A stretch of 39,972 nucleotides of DNA from Bradymonadales bacterium (lineage in GTDB: Bacteria; Myxococcota_A; Bradymonadia; JAFGEP01), in assembly GCA_016931535.1 (NCBI GenBank), contig JAFGEP010000159.1, forward strand, positions 1-39,972. The letters are read 5' to 3'. Positions within the stretch are counted from its first letter, which is position 1. Each line of letters begins with the position of its first letter. Shown here in pieces: positions 6,493 through 14,883 of the stretch. A program made the translations under genes and the position numbers. The notes under the pieces are model-generated. The model did not search any database, was not told where the DNA came from, and was given only the letters and a program-made list of their open reading frames with translations.

Positions 6493-8361
6493 TCATTCCA
6501 CCGAGATCGCATCCACCGGACAGACCTCGTAGCAGCTTCCGCACTGGATGCACTTCTCCTGGTGGATGAGGTGCACCTGGTCCTTGACCCCGGTGATGGC
6601 ATCGGTGGGGCAGATCTTGGCGCAGGCGGTGCAGCCGGTGCAGCGGTCCTCGATGATGCGGTAGGTGATGAGCGCCTTGCACTGCTTGGCCGGGCAGCGC
6701 TTTTCCTCGATGTGGGCCCGGTACTCCTCGGCAAAGTAGCGGATGGTGGAGAGCACCGGGTTGGGGGCGGTGGTGCCCAGGGCGCACAGGGAGGCCTCGC
6801 GGACCACCTCGGCCAGCTCCTCCAGCAGCTCGACGTCGCCCGGTTTCCCCTCGCCCCGGGTGATCCCCTCCACGATGTCGTACATCCGGGCGATCCCCTC
6901 GCGGCAGGTGCTGCACTTGCCGCAGGACTCGCTGCGCAGGAAGTTCAGGAAGTAGCGGGCGACCTCCACCATGCAGGTGGTCTCGTCCATGACGATCATG
7001 CCGCCCGAGCCCATCATGGAGCCGACCTCGTCGAGGCGGTCGAAGTCGACCGGCAGATCGATGAGGGAGGCGGGGATGCAGCCGCCGCTGGGCCCGCCGG
7101 TCTGCACCGCCTTGAACCGCTTGCCGTTGCGGATGCCGCCGCCCACCTGGAAGATGATGTCCTTGAGGGTCATCCCCATGGGGACCTCGACCAGGCCGGT
7201 GTTGTTCACCTTTCCCACCAGGGAGAAGATCTTGGTGCCTTTGCTGTGCTCGGTGCCGATGGCGCGGTAGGCCTGGACCCCCATGTTGAGGATGACCGGC
7301 ACGTTGGCCCAGGTCTCCACGTTGTTGAGGTTGGTGGGCATGCCGTACAGGCCGCTGACCACGGTGTGGATGTGCTTGGCGCGGGGCTCGCCGGGGAAGC
7401 CCTCGATGGAGGCCATCAAGGCGGTGGACTCGCCGCACACGAAGGCGCCGCCGCCCCGGTTGACGGTGATGTCGAAGCTCAGCCCAGAGCCCAGGATGTT
7501 GTCGCCCAACAACCCCTTCTCGCGTGCCTGGTCGAGGGCGATGGCCAGCCGGTGGCGGGCCAGCGGGTACTCGTGGCGGATGTAGACGTAGCCCTCGGTG
7601 CGGCTGTGGGGAAAGCCGATGGCGTAGGCCCCGATGATCATCCCCTCGATGACCGAGTGGGGGTTCCCCTCCAGGACCGACTCGTCCATGAAGGCGCCGG
7701 GGTCGCCCTCGTCGGCGTTGCAGATGACGTAGTGCACCTCGCCGGGGGCGTTCCGGCAGGAGTCCCACTTGCGGCCGGCGGGAAAGCCGCCGCCTCCGCG
7801 CCCGCGCAGGCCCGACTTCTTGATCAGCTCGATGATGGCCTCGGGCGCGATCTGCTCGTCGAGGATGCGGGCCCAGGCGCCATAGCCGCCGTTGGCCAGG
7901 TAGTCGTCGATCTCCTCGGGGTTGGTGGTGCTGTGACGGCCCAAGAGCAGCCGGTGCTGGTGGGCGTAGAAGGGAAGCTCCCCCTCGTGGACGACCTTGT
8001 TGCCGGTGTCCGGATCGACGAACAGCAGCGGCTCGATGACCTCGCCGGCCAGGGCGGTCTTGTTGACGATGTCGGCGGCGTGCCGCGGCTTCACCTTGGT
8101 GTAGAGGATGCGGCGCGGGTGGACGACCACCAGCGGGGCGCCCTCGCAGAAGCCGTGGCAGCCGGTGGGCATGACCGACACCCGGTCGGAGCAGCCGGCC
8201 TCCTGGACCGCCTTTTTCAGGGCGTCGATGAGCTCGGTGGCGCCGGAGGCCTTGCACCCGGTGCCGTAGCAGACGGCGATGACGGTCCGGTCGGGGTCGC
8301 GGCGCTCGACCAGCGCTTGTTGGTAGGCGTGCAGCTCGGCGGTGCTGGAAAATGGTGCCAT
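6493..8361 (-). CDS. nuoF: NuoF/HydB-like NAD(H)- and FMN-binding diaphorase subunit
   Basis: This 622-residue protein has the full HydB/HndC architecture. It begins with a thioredoxin-like [2Fe-2S] domain (Cys31/36/68/72). The 51-kDa NADH/FMN core follows, with GRGGGGFP (187-194) and NADEGDPGAF (215-224). Next come the [4Fe-4S] ligands Cys480/483/486/526, a CPAKQC motif (556-561) and a C-terminal 2[4Fe-4S] ferredoxin domain (Cys574/577/580/584 and Cys604/607/610/614). Respiratory NuoF lacks both end domains; electron-bifurcating hydrogenases and related enzymes have them. It oxidises or reduces NAD(H) at FMN. Only four bases separate it from the nuoE stop. With no hydrogenase or formate dehydrogenase nearby, the electron partner is inferred to be ferredoxin and the adjacent 2-oxoacid oxidoreductase. 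Confidence 0.93.
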   Translation of the reverse strand: MAPFSSTAELHAYQQALVERRDPDRTVIAVCYGTGCKASGATELIDALKKAVQEAGCSDRVSVMPTGCHGFCEGAPLVVVHPRRILYTKVKPRHAADIVNKTALAGEVIEPLLFVDPDTGNKVVHEGELPFYAHQHRLLLGRHSTTNPEEIDDYLANGGYGAWARILDEQIAPEAIIELIKKSGLRGRGGGGFPAGRKWDSCRNAPGEVHYVICNADEGDPGAFMDESVLEGNPHSVIEGMIIGAYAIGFPHSRTEGYVYIRHEYPLARHRLAIALDQAREKGLLGDNILGSGLSFDITVNRGGGAFVCGESTALMASIEGFPGEPRAKHIHTVVSGLYGMPTNLNNVETWANVPVILNMGVQAYRAIGTEHSKGTKIFSLVGKVNNTGLVEVPMGMTLKDIIFQVGGGIRNGKRFKAVQTGGPSGGCIPASLIDLPVDFDRLDEVGSMMGSGGMIVMDETTCMVEVARYFLNFLRSESCGKCSTCREGIARMYDIVEGITRGEGKPGDVELLEELAEVVREASLCALGTTAPNPVLSTIRYFAEEYRAHIEEKRCPAKQCKALITYRIIEDRCTGCTACAKICPTDAITGVKDQVHLIHQEKCIQCGSCYEVCPVDAISVE

Positions 8362-8365
8362 GGCC

Positions 8366-8833
8366 TTACTCCCCCGCCTGTTTCCGGTAGCTCTTGAGCA
8401 TCCGATCCACCTTCCTGTTGTTCATCTCCCGGTGGTACTGCTCTCCCACCACCACCACCGGTCCCAGCGCGCAGGCGCCCACGCAGTTGACGGTCTGGAG
8501 CGTGAACAGGCCGTCGTCGGTGGTCTCGCCCACCCCGATGCCCAGGGTACGCTGGAATTGGTCGAGCACCCGGCCGGCGCCGCGCACGTGGCAGGCGGTC
8601 CCCAGGCAGACGTTGCAGACGAAACGGCCGCGCGGCTTGAGCGAGAAGGCCGCGTAGAAGGTGGCCATGCGGACCACCCGGGTGAGCGGGATGTCGAGCC
8701 GGCGTGCAACCTGGCGCAGCGCTGCTTGCGGCAGGTAGTTCGCCTCCTGCTGGATATCCTGCAGAATGGCCAGTAACGCCGAGCTCCTGGCGTCGTACCG
8801 ATCCACGATGCGATCGACCATCTCCAGCTCCAT
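8366..8833 (-). CDS. nuoE: NuoE-like [2Fe-2S] subunit
   Basis: This 155-residue protein carries a helical N-terminus (about 1-68) and a thioredoxin-fold [2Fe-2S] domain with ligands Cys76/81 and Cys117/121 (the CLGTACHVRGA and NCVGAC segments). This is the standard size and motif set of the 24-kDa NuoE/HydC/HndA family, which partners NuoF and lies beside its FMN. The ATG at 8833 is preceded by a GAGAAAGGGGGAGAG-like purine tract. The 170 bp between it and the upstream gamma subunit (8834-9003) holds no gene and no clear terminator, so co-transcription with the oxidoreductase genes is likely. Confidence 0.92.
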   Translation of the reverse strand: MELEMVDRIVDRYDARSSALLAILQDIQQEANYLPQAALRQVARRLDIPLTRVVRMATFYAAFSLKPRGRFVCNVCLGTACHVRGAGRVLDQFQRTLGIGVGETTDDGLFTLQTVNCVGACALGPVVVVGEQYHREMNNRKVDRMLKSYRKQAGE

Positions 8834-9003
8834 GCGCTCTCCCCCTTTCTCGAGATCGCCCGCGGCCCACCGCGGCCGATCCGCTCCTCTTCCCTCTGCA
8901 GCCGCTCTCTGCCCCGTCCCGCCCGCCGACTCCTGCGCCGCTTCCAGAGCCTACCTGGTCCGTAAACCATGCGGCTCACGAACCCACCATCCCGCCTTGC
9001 CGA

Positions 9004-9579
9004 TCAGCCCTGCTCCTCCTGCCCGCCCTGCCGGGACTCGCGAAAGGCCCGCCCCAGCTCGAAGCCGCGCTCCAGGGCTAGAAGGTTGATGTTCAGGACC
9101 TTGACCTTCTTGCCGAAGGTCTCCTTGACCAGCTCCTTGATCCCCTCCAGGTCGACCAGCGTGCGGTAGCCCAAAAGCGCGCCCAGGGCCACCATGCTGG
9201 CGACGCGGTTGTCCCCCAGCTCCACCGCGATGTCGTTGCAGGGGATCCGCAGCACGTCGATATCGGTCCGATCGATGGAGATGGGGATGAGCGAGCTGTT
9301 GATGACCACCGCGCCCTGGGTTTTCACCATGGGGCCGAACTTCTCCAGGGAGGGCCGGTTCATCACCACCAGGTATCGCGGGTTGGAGATGACCGGCGAT
9401 CCGATGGGACGGTCGGCCAGCACCACGGTGCAGTAGGCGGTGCCTCCCCGCATCTCGGGGCCGTAGGAGGGCAGCCAGCAGACCTCCCTGCCCTCGTGCA
9501 TGGCGCTGTGGGCCAAGAGCTTGCCGATCAGCATGATCCCCTGGCCTCCGAAGCCGGCGAACTGGACCTCATCCTGCAT
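9004..9579 (-). CDS. korC: 2-oxoacid:ferredoxin oxidoreductase, gamma subunit
   Basis: This 191-residue protein is of the POR gamma family, with the starting FAGFGGQGIMLIGKLLA nucleotide-fold motif and the PEMRGGTAYCTVVL segment typical of gamma subunits. It forms part of the CoA-binding side of the heterotetramer that oxidatively decarboxylates a 2-oxoacid. The C-terminal residues are a short charged tail. It begins 76 bp after the beta-subunit stop. The four-gene set delta-alpha-beta-gamma (11751 to 9004) matches the 2-oxoglutarate or branched-chain 2-oxoacid type rather than the single-chain pyruvate enzyme. The exact substrate is not determined by sequence. Confidence 0.92.
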   Translation of the reverse strand: MQDEVQFAGFGGQGIMLIGKLLAHSAMHEGREVCWLPSYGPEMRGGTAYCTVVLADRPIGSPVISNPRYLVVMNRPSLEKFGPMVKTQGAVVINSSLIPISIDRTDIDVLRIPCNDIAVELGDNRVASMVALGALLGYRTLVDLEGIKELVKETFGKKVKVLNINLLALERGFELGRAFRESRQGGQEEQG

Positions 9580-9655
9580 GGCGCGCCCTCCTGGTTTTCA
9601 CTCGGCAACCGCGAATCGACTCACCTCGACAGACAAGCATGGCCTTGGCCCTCGC

Positions 9656-10405
9656 TCACGGCTCGTCCCGATCGGGAAGCTTGTGCTCACCCAGCGGGTA
9701 GTAGGGGATCATGTTCTGCTCCAGCCAGTCGCAGGCCTCCTTGGGCGACTTGCCCCAGTTGGTGGGGCAGGTGGAGAGGACCTCCACGAAGCTGAAGCAG
9801 CGGTTGGCCACCTGGTAGCGGAAGGCCTTGAGGATCGCCTTCTTGGCCTGGACCACGTAGTGGGGCCGATGTACCGCCACACGGGCCACGTAGGCCGGCG
9901 TCCGCAGGGTGGCCAGCATCTCCGACACCCGGATCGGATAGCCCACCTCCTTGACGTTGCGGCCGGTCGGGGTGGTGGTGGTCACCTGGTTGGGCATGGT
10001 GGTGGGCGCCATCTGCCCGCCGGTCATGCCGTACACCGCGTTGTTGACGAAGATGGTGGTGAACTTCTCGCCCCGGTTGGCCGAGTGGAGGATCTCGTTG
10101 GTCCCGATGGAGGCCAGGTCGCCGTCGCCCTGGTAGGTGAAGACGACCAGGTCGGGCCGAACCCGCTTGATGCCGGTGGCGAAGGCCGGCGCCCGGCCGT
10201 GGGCCGCCTCCTGGAAGTCGCAGTTGAAGTAGTTGTAGGCCAGCACCGAGCAGCCTACCGGCGCGATCCCCACCGTCCGTTCCCTGAGCCCCAGCTCGTC
10301 GATCGCCTCGGCGACCAGGCGGTGGATGATGCCGTGGGTGCAGCCCGGGCAGTAGTGGGTGTGGTTGTCCTTCATGGCCTCGGGACGAGTGAACACGGTG
10401 AACAT
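9656..10405 (-). CDS. korB: 2-oxoacid:ferredoxin oxidoreductase, beta (thiamine diphosphate) subunit
   Basis: A 249-residue protein with CPGCTHGI near the N-terminus, the ThDP/Mg2+ motif GDGDLASIGTNE and the downstream N-N-AVYGMTGGQMAPTT segment. These are hallmarks of POR/KOR/VOR beta subunits. It binds thiamine diphosphate, decarboxylates the 2-oxoacid and passes electrons to ferredoxin. The ATG at 10405 is preferred because GGGAG lies 8 bases upstream; a GTG at 10426 overlapping the alpha stop is an alternative. The last 50 residues (NWGKSPKEACDWLEQNMIPYYPLG) are the usual C-terminal region of this subfamily. Confidence 0.92.
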   Translation of the reverse strand: MFTVFTRPEAMKDNHTHYCPGCTHGIIHRLVAEAIDELGLRERTVGIAPVGCSVLAYNYFNCDFQEAAHGRAPAFATGIKRVRPDLVVFTYQGDGDLASIGTNEILHSANRGEKFTTIFVNNAVYGMTGGQMAPTTMPNQVTTTTPTGRNVKEVGYPIRVSEMLATLRTPAYVARVAVHRPHYVVQAKKAILKAFRYQVANRCFSFVEVLSTCPTNWGKSPKEACDWLEQNMIPYYPLGEHKLPDRDEP

Positions 10406-10422
10406 GGCGTGGTCTCCCGATC

Positions 10423-11484
10423 TCACAGCAGCTCTCGGATGGCCCGGGTCACGTCGTCGGGCGTGGGCACCAGACCTCCCGCCATTCCATAGAAATGCAC
10501 CGGGCGCGCTCCCAGCACCGCTCGCTCCACATCCTCCACCATCTGGCCCATGCTCAGCTCCACCGATAGCACCGCTTGCACGTGAGGCCTGTTCGCCTCC
10601 TGGCGAATGGGGAGGATGGGAAAGGGGAACAGGGAGATGGGCCGGTACATCCCCACCTCGATCCCCTGCTCTTTCAGCTCGTCGATGGCGGTCTTGCAGA
10701 CGCGCGCCATGGTGCCGTAGCTGACCAGCAGCAGGCGGTAGTCGCCCTCGCAGTTGTACCGCTCTCCGCGCACCTCGTTGGCCACCATCCGATCCGCCTT
10801 CTCCTTGAGCTTGACGTTGTGCTTGTGGCAGGCCACCGGGTCGAGGTAGAGGGTCTTGACAATGACCGGATCGCGCCCCTTGCAGCCCACCGTGGCCCAG
10901 CCGGACTTCTCCGGCGGCTCGCTGGCGAGCTCGTCGTGGAACTCCACCGGCTCCATCATCTGTCCGATCATACCGTCGCCGATGATCATGATCGGGTTGC
11001 GGTACCGATCGGCCAGGGTGAAGGCGGTCATGACCAGGTCCACCGCCTCCTGGACCGATGAGGGGGCCAGCACAAGCAGCCGGTAGTCGCCGTGGCCGCC
11101 CCCCTTGGTGGCCTGGAAGTAGTCGGACTGGGCAGGCAGGATGCCGCCCAGCCCCGGCCCGGAGCGCACGATGTTGATGAACACCACCGGCAGCTCGGCG
11201 GCGGCGATATAGGAGATCGCCTCGCTCATCAGGCTGATGCCGGGGCTGGAGGAGGAGGTGAAGACCCGCACGCCGGCACCGGCGGCGCCGAACAGCATAT
11301 TGGAGGCGGCCACCTCGCTCTCGGCCTGCAGAAACACGCCACCGACTTCCGGCATGCGGCGCGCCAGGTACTCGGCGACCTCCGTCTGCGGGGTGATGGG
11401 GTAGGCGAAGTAGTGCTTGCAGCCAGCCCGGATGGCCGCCTCACCGATGGCCTCGCACCCTTTCATCAAGATCTTCTTGCCCAT
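10423..11484 (-). CDS. vorB: 2-oxoacid:ferredoxin oxidoreductase, alpha subunit (VorB/KorA-like)
   Basis: This 353-residue protein opens with LMKGCEAIGEAAIRAGCKHYFAYPITPQTEV, the N-terminus characteristic of alpha subunits annotated VorB. It continues with AESEVAASNMLFGAAGAG, the substrate and ThDP contact region, and SSSSPGISLMSEAISY. The domain order (N-terminal pyrimidine-binding, then the C-terminal SYGTMARVCKTAIDEL domain) is complete. Members act on branched-chain 2-oxoacids or 2-oxoglutarate. The symbol reflects family resemblance, not a proven substrate. Its stop lies 17 bp before the beta start. There is only a weak ribosome site ahead of ATG 11484. Confidence 0.9.
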   Translation of the reverse strand: MGKKILMKGCEAIGEAAIRAGCKHYFAYPITPQTEVAEYLARRMPEVGGVFLQAESEVAASNMLFGAAGAGVRVFTSSSSPGISLMSEAISYIAAAELPVVFINIVRSGPGLGGILPAQSDYFQATKGGGHGDYRLLVLAPSSVQEAVDLVMTAFTLADRYRNPIMIIGDGMIGQMMEPVEFHDELASEPPEKSGWATVGCKGRDPVIVKTLYLDPVACHKHNVKLKEKADRMVANEVRGERYNCEGDYRLLLVSYGTMARVCKTAIDELKEQGIEVGMYRPISLFPFPILPIRQEANRPHVQAVLSVELSMGQMVEDVERAVLGARPVHFYGMAGGLVPTPDDVTRAIRELL

Positions 11485-11517
11485 GACAACGCCCCAAAAG
11501 TTCGTTCCGACCGTGTC

Positions 11518-11751
11518 CTAGTACTCGAAGAAGCTGTACTGCGCCGAGTTGACGGCCACCTGGATGGCCACATCCGGACACATGATGGCGCAGATGCGAC
11601 AGCCGATGCAGCGAGGGGGGTCCACCACCTTGGCGGGAAAGTAGCCCCGAGCGTTGATCTCCCGGGAGATGGCGAGGATCTGCTGGGGACAGTTGATCAC
11701 GCACAGCTCGCATCCCTTGCAGCGGTTTTCATCGATGACGATTCTGGGCAT
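11518..11751 (-). CDS. korD: 2-oxoacid:ferredoxin oxidoreductase, delta (2[4Fe-4S] ferredoxin) subunit
   Basis: A 77-residue ferredoxin with two CxxCxxCxxxCP quartets (CKGCELCVINCP and CIGCRICAIMCP) joined by the ARGYFPAKVVDPP linker typical of the delta subunit of KOR/VOR enzymes. It accepts electrons from the ThDP subunit and hands them to free ferredoxin. It begins 9 bp after the ATPase stop and ends 33 bp before the alpha start, so it sits within the operon. Confidence 0.92.
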   Translation of the reverse strand: MPRIVIDENRCKGCELCVINCPQQILAISREINARGYFPAKVVDPPRCIGCRICAIMCPDVAIQVAVNSAQYSFFEY

Positions 11752-11760
11752 GGACCGCTT

Positions 11761-12513
11761 CTACTCCTTGTGCAGGTGCGGCGAGATGCCGCGACCGCGC
11801 AGCAGAAAGTTGTCGCTACCGAGGTCGGCCTCCGGACGCTTCCAGGGCGGCAGCAGGTGGCGCGTCAGAGGGAGCACGGGGCAGCTCCAGTCGTCCACCG
11901 GCACGCTCGCCATCAGCGATCGGTCCACGGTGACGAACTTCACCGGGAGACCGGTCGTGCGGGAGACCTCCTGGACGAAGGCGTACCCCTCGGCGAGGTG
12001 CTCCGGCGTGGTCTCGTCCATCAGGTGGGTGTTGCCCACCAGGCCGGTGATGGTCAGCCGGGCGGCCCGCTCGATCTGCCGGCCGATCGCCAGACAGCCC
12101 TCCACCGTGTCGGTGAACGGGCGGCTCAGGTTGATCACCTGCAAAAAATCGTGGCGGACCGAGCGGAATGCGTCTGCCAGGGAGGCCAGCACCGTCGCCC
12201 CCACGTCATCGCCCCCCACGTCGAGGATGGAGCAATCATCCGGCCGCTCGATGATGGCCTTGATCCGGGGCACCACGATGGGGAGGTCGGCCGAGAAGTA
12301 GCGGGTGTCAGGCATGACCAGCTCGATGTCGTGGCTGGCCAGCAGGTCCATCGCCTCCCGGCAGCGGAAGTAGGGATTGACCACGTCCAGGTCGGCGATG
12401 GCCACCTTGCGACCCTCGGCCGCCAGGGTGAGGGCCAGGTTGACGGCCACCTCCGACTTACCCGAGCCAAAGTTTCCGATCAAGGCGATGACGTTGGCGA
12501 GGTCGTAGGTCAA
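11761..12513 (-). CDS. P-loop ATPase (MinD/Mrp-like) heading the 2-oxoacid oxidoreductase operon
   Basis: The conserved part begins at VIALIGNFGSGKSEVAVNLA, a Walker A motif (GNFGSGKS), followed by KVAIADLDVVNPYFRCREA, a Walker B-like strand of the SIMIBI class. No transmembrane segment or iron-sulfur CxxC is evident. Function is unknown; related ATPases mature metalloproteins or move cofactors. The start is uncertain: TTG 12513 gives a 250-residue protein matching the conserved core, while GTG 12594 would add 27 poorly conserved residues. It lies 9 bp upstream of korD, so it is the first gene of the operon. The leader upstream contains the dispersed structured element at 12629-12787. Confidence 0.8.
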   Translation of the reverse strand: MTYDLANVIALIGNFGSGKSEVAVNLALTLAAEGRKVAIADLDVVNPYFRCREAMDLLASHDIELVMPDTRYFSADLPIVVPRIKAIIERPDDCSILDVGGDDVGATVLASLADAFRSVRHDFLQVINLSRPFTDTVEGCLAIGRQIERAARLTITGLVGNTHLMDETTPEHLAEGYAFVQEVSRTTGLPVKFVTVDRSLMASVPVDDWSCPVLPLTRHLLPPWKRPEADLGSDNFLLRGRGISPHLHKE

Positions 12514-12628
12514 TGCTTCAGGCCCACGGCTAGGCCGGTGCCGAGAGCGCTCGACACCGGGCGAGATCGGCTCCCGCTGGGCTCTGTACTGCACTTCCCG
12601 CTCGATTGCAACACCCAGGGCTCATCTT

Positions 12629-12787
12629 GATCCGCCACCTCCGGGGGCTCGATCACCCCCCCGCCCCTCGAGGGGGCCGTTCGGAGTCGGTCTCCTTCGG
12701 TTCACCCGAATCACCGTTTCCGAGCGCACAACGGCGAGCGGCGCGTACAAGTGCCGTGCCGCTCGCTAGGCAAATGGTGGATACTGG
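12629..12787 (-). repeat. Dispersed structured element, copy 1
   Basis: About 159 bp here match 38192-38351 along their whole length. Shared blocks read on the plus strand include GATCCGCCACCTCC, GGCTCGATCAC, GTTTCCGAGCG and GAGTGCC/AAGTGCC variants. An inner hairpin (TTCGG 12696-12700 with CCGAA 12706-12710) sits inside an outer stem (CGTTCGG 12678-12684 with CCGAGCG 12720-12726). The other copy has different bases that still pair. It lies 31 bp past the lipoprotein stop and about 116 bp before the ATPase start, so it could be a 5' leader, a 3' structure or a mobile repeat. Confidence 0.7.
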
Positions 12788-12818
12788 CCCCCTCCGGAGC
12801 CGGATGCGCTGTCGGCCG

Positions 12819-14846
12819 CTACTCCACCAAGGTCACGTTGGTGGCGGTGTTGCCGGTTCCATCGTCCATGAGGGTGGTCGTCTCGCCGTCCTTGCCGACC
12901 ACCGTGTTGCCGGTGGTCTCGGGGCCCAGGTAGATATCGGCCAGAACGGTCAGGTAGTCGGCAAAGCTGTTGTTCTCGATGGTCCAGCCGGTATCCTCGG
13001 TTTCGAACGGCCCGATGTACACCGCCGCGAAGCCGGTGCCCACGAAGGTGTTGTCGGTGATGATGCCGTTGTCCAGCCCGTCGGCGAAGATCCCCTCGTA
13101 TGCGAACCCGTTCTCCGCTCCCGGAAAGTTGTCCACCGATTCGATGGTGTTGCCGTCGAAGGTGATCGTCGAGGAGGTTCCGGCGGGTTCGGCCAGGTAG
13201 ACGTAGGAATGCAGCTCGATGGGAGCATACCAGCTCTCGGCGTTCCGGAAGATGTTGTCCTCCACCGTGACATCACAAGGTGCGGTGGGGAACACGCCGG
13301 TAGGACCCAGGTCGACTCCCCACAGAGCCATTGTGCCCTCATCCATGAACAGTCCGCCGGCATTCTCGGTCTCGTTGCTGCTGATCGTGTAGGTGCCGCC
13401 GTTGCATTCGGAGATCCAGAAGAGCTCTTCTGTGCCCGTACCGTAGTTGTTGGTGAGCATCACCTCGGCATCGGTGATCCCCAAGATGAGTGCCAAGCCG
13501 TTATAGCAGTAGTGCGACTCGCAGCCGTCGACCCGGAGGGTTCCTTCCAGAGGGTTGGTCACGCCTGTGAACAGGTTGTTGCCAAAGCGATCCACCTCGA
13601 CGAGCTGCTCCCCTACAAAGTGGATGTTACCGATGAGGTTGGTGCCCAGAAACCACTCTTCGCCCACCTGACCGAAGAAGCGAACATCGCGGACCTCCGC
13701 CTCGATGTGGCTGACCTCGTCCGTCGCCGTGCCGACATGCTGGCTCGTGAAGTAGAAACCACCGAAGCTCGCTTGAAAGATGTAGTGGGAACCCCATTCG
13801 GCGTAGCCCTCGAAGACGATGTCGAAACCCTGGACCACTACATCGCCTTCGATGAACCAGAACAAGTTGGGGAGCAAGGAAAGCAGGGGATCGTCGGGAA
13901 GGATGAAACCGCCCTTGACCGTCTTGAGCACCGTCACGGACGATCCCTGACCCTCGAGGGTTCCGACGAACCCGTCATTGACAATGGCCTGATTGAGAAC
14001 GTAGATCTCCCCTTCTTCATGAACCAGCCGGATAGTCTCCCCCTCTTCGGCGTTGTCGAAGGCGCACTGCAGGTTCTCCGCGTCGTAGCCGAAGTTCTCG
14101 TCGATCACCTCTCGCAAGCCTTCCATGGCCGCCTTCCATCGGTTATGGCGGAGAAGGAGCATCTCGTAGGTCTCACGGTCCTCGGCGCTCAGGGGGTTGC
14201 CGTCATCGTCCACGAGCTCGTTAGCGATATCGTCGGGTTCGAGCGTATCGCTGCGGTCGGCAAGACCGTATACCCCGGTGGCCCGAGAAAAGGTGATGTC
14301 CAAGGTGGGCGAGTAATACAGCTTGGAAAACCAGTGCGGGATCCGCGGTGGATTGGGAACTATGTTGGGCAGGCCGTCGGTTCCCACTACGGGGAAATCG
14401 ATCTCGGTCAGCACTGCCGCGTAGTCCACAGAGGTCTGCGTACCGGTGAGAATCCACTCGTACAGCTCGGTGTTGTCGTACCAGGCGTAGCTGGTGCCGA
14501 CCTGGGCGCTCCAGTCGTGGGGATAGACCGCGATGTAGGACTCGCTGCCGCGCTGGAAACGCACGACCCCCTCCGGACTGCAGCCGGTCACCGGCGTTTC
14601 GGTCCATTCCTCGACGTCCGCCGTGTCGTCGACCAGGTCGGGCTCTGCCTGGGGATCGGGAACCGGGTCTTCGACCACCTCCAGATCGACCTGGGGATCA
14701 GGGATCGGGTCTTCGACCACATCGGCCACGTCCGATACCAGGTCTGCCGCATCCGGACCGACATCGACAGCCGGCGTCTCGTCGTCGCCGCAACCGATGA
14801 GACACACTAGGCCCAAAACTGGCAACCACACTGCCCGCTGGTTCAT
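12819..14846 (-). CDS. Putative right-handed beta-helix lipoprotein
   Basis: A 675-residue protein. ATG 14846 is chosen because AGGAG lies 7 bases upstream and it gives a lipoprotein signal: MNQRAVWLPVLGLVCLIGC, with Cys19 as the lipidated residue. A spacer rich in Asp, Pro, Val and Glu follows (about 20-70, containing DPIPDPQVD repeats), then a unique domain to about 270. Further on is a long region of short strands with N-x-F/T-x-G-T patterns (for example GNTIESV, DNTFVGTG, ENNSFADY), typical of parallel beta-helix (PbH1) repeats. Such folds occur in polysaccharide-binding or -degrading surface proteins; no catalytic residues can be named. It is transcribed alone, divergent from malic enzyme. 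Confidence 0.78.
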   Translation of the reverse strand: MNQRAVWLPVLGLVCLIGCGDDETPAVDVGPDAADLVSDVADVVEDPIPDPQVDLEVVEDPVPDPQAEPDLVDDTADVEEWTETPVTGCSPEGVVRFQRGSESYIAVYPHDWSAQVGTSYAWYDNTELYEWILTGTQTSVDYAAVLTEIDFPVVGTDGLPNIVPNPPRIPHWFSKLYYSPTLDITFSRATGVYGLADRSDTLEPDDIANELVDDDGNPLSAEDRETYEMLLLRHNRWKAAMEGLREVIDENFGYDAENLQCAFDNAEEGETIRLVHEEGEIYVLNQAIVNDGFVGTLEGQGSSVTVLKTVKGGFILPDDPLLSLLPNLFWFIEGDVVVQGFDIVFEGYAEWGSHYIFQASFGGFYFTSQHVGTATDEVSHIEAEVRDVRFFGQVGEEWFLGTNLIGNIHFVGEQLVEVDRFGNNLFTGVTNPLEGTLRVDGCESHYCYNGLALILGITDAEVMLTNNYGTGTEELFWISECNGGTYTISSNETENAGGLFMDEGTMALWGVDLGPTGVFPTAPCDVTVEDNIFRNAESWYAPIELHSYVYLAEPAGTSSTITFDGNTIESVDNFPGAENGFAYEGIFADGLDNGIITDNTFVGTGFAAVYIGPFETEDTGWTIENNSFADYLTVLADIYLGPETTGNTVVGKDGETTTLMDDGTGNTATNVTLVE

Positions 14847-14883
14847 GACAAGTCTCCTGTATTTTTTAGGAACACCGAGTTTA

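Noticed and set aside
5986..8397. An 803-codon open frame on the plus strand opposite nuoF and the HoxU-like gene
   Set aside because: It is the complement of genes with complete cofactor motifs; its product is an Ala/Gly/Val/His-rich sequence without domains, an effect of high GC.
9004..11484. Assigning the oxidoreductase specifically to pyruvate
   Set aside because: The four-gene layout and alpha N-terminus fit the KOR/VOR type; the substrate cannot be proven from sequence, so no single substrate was claimed.
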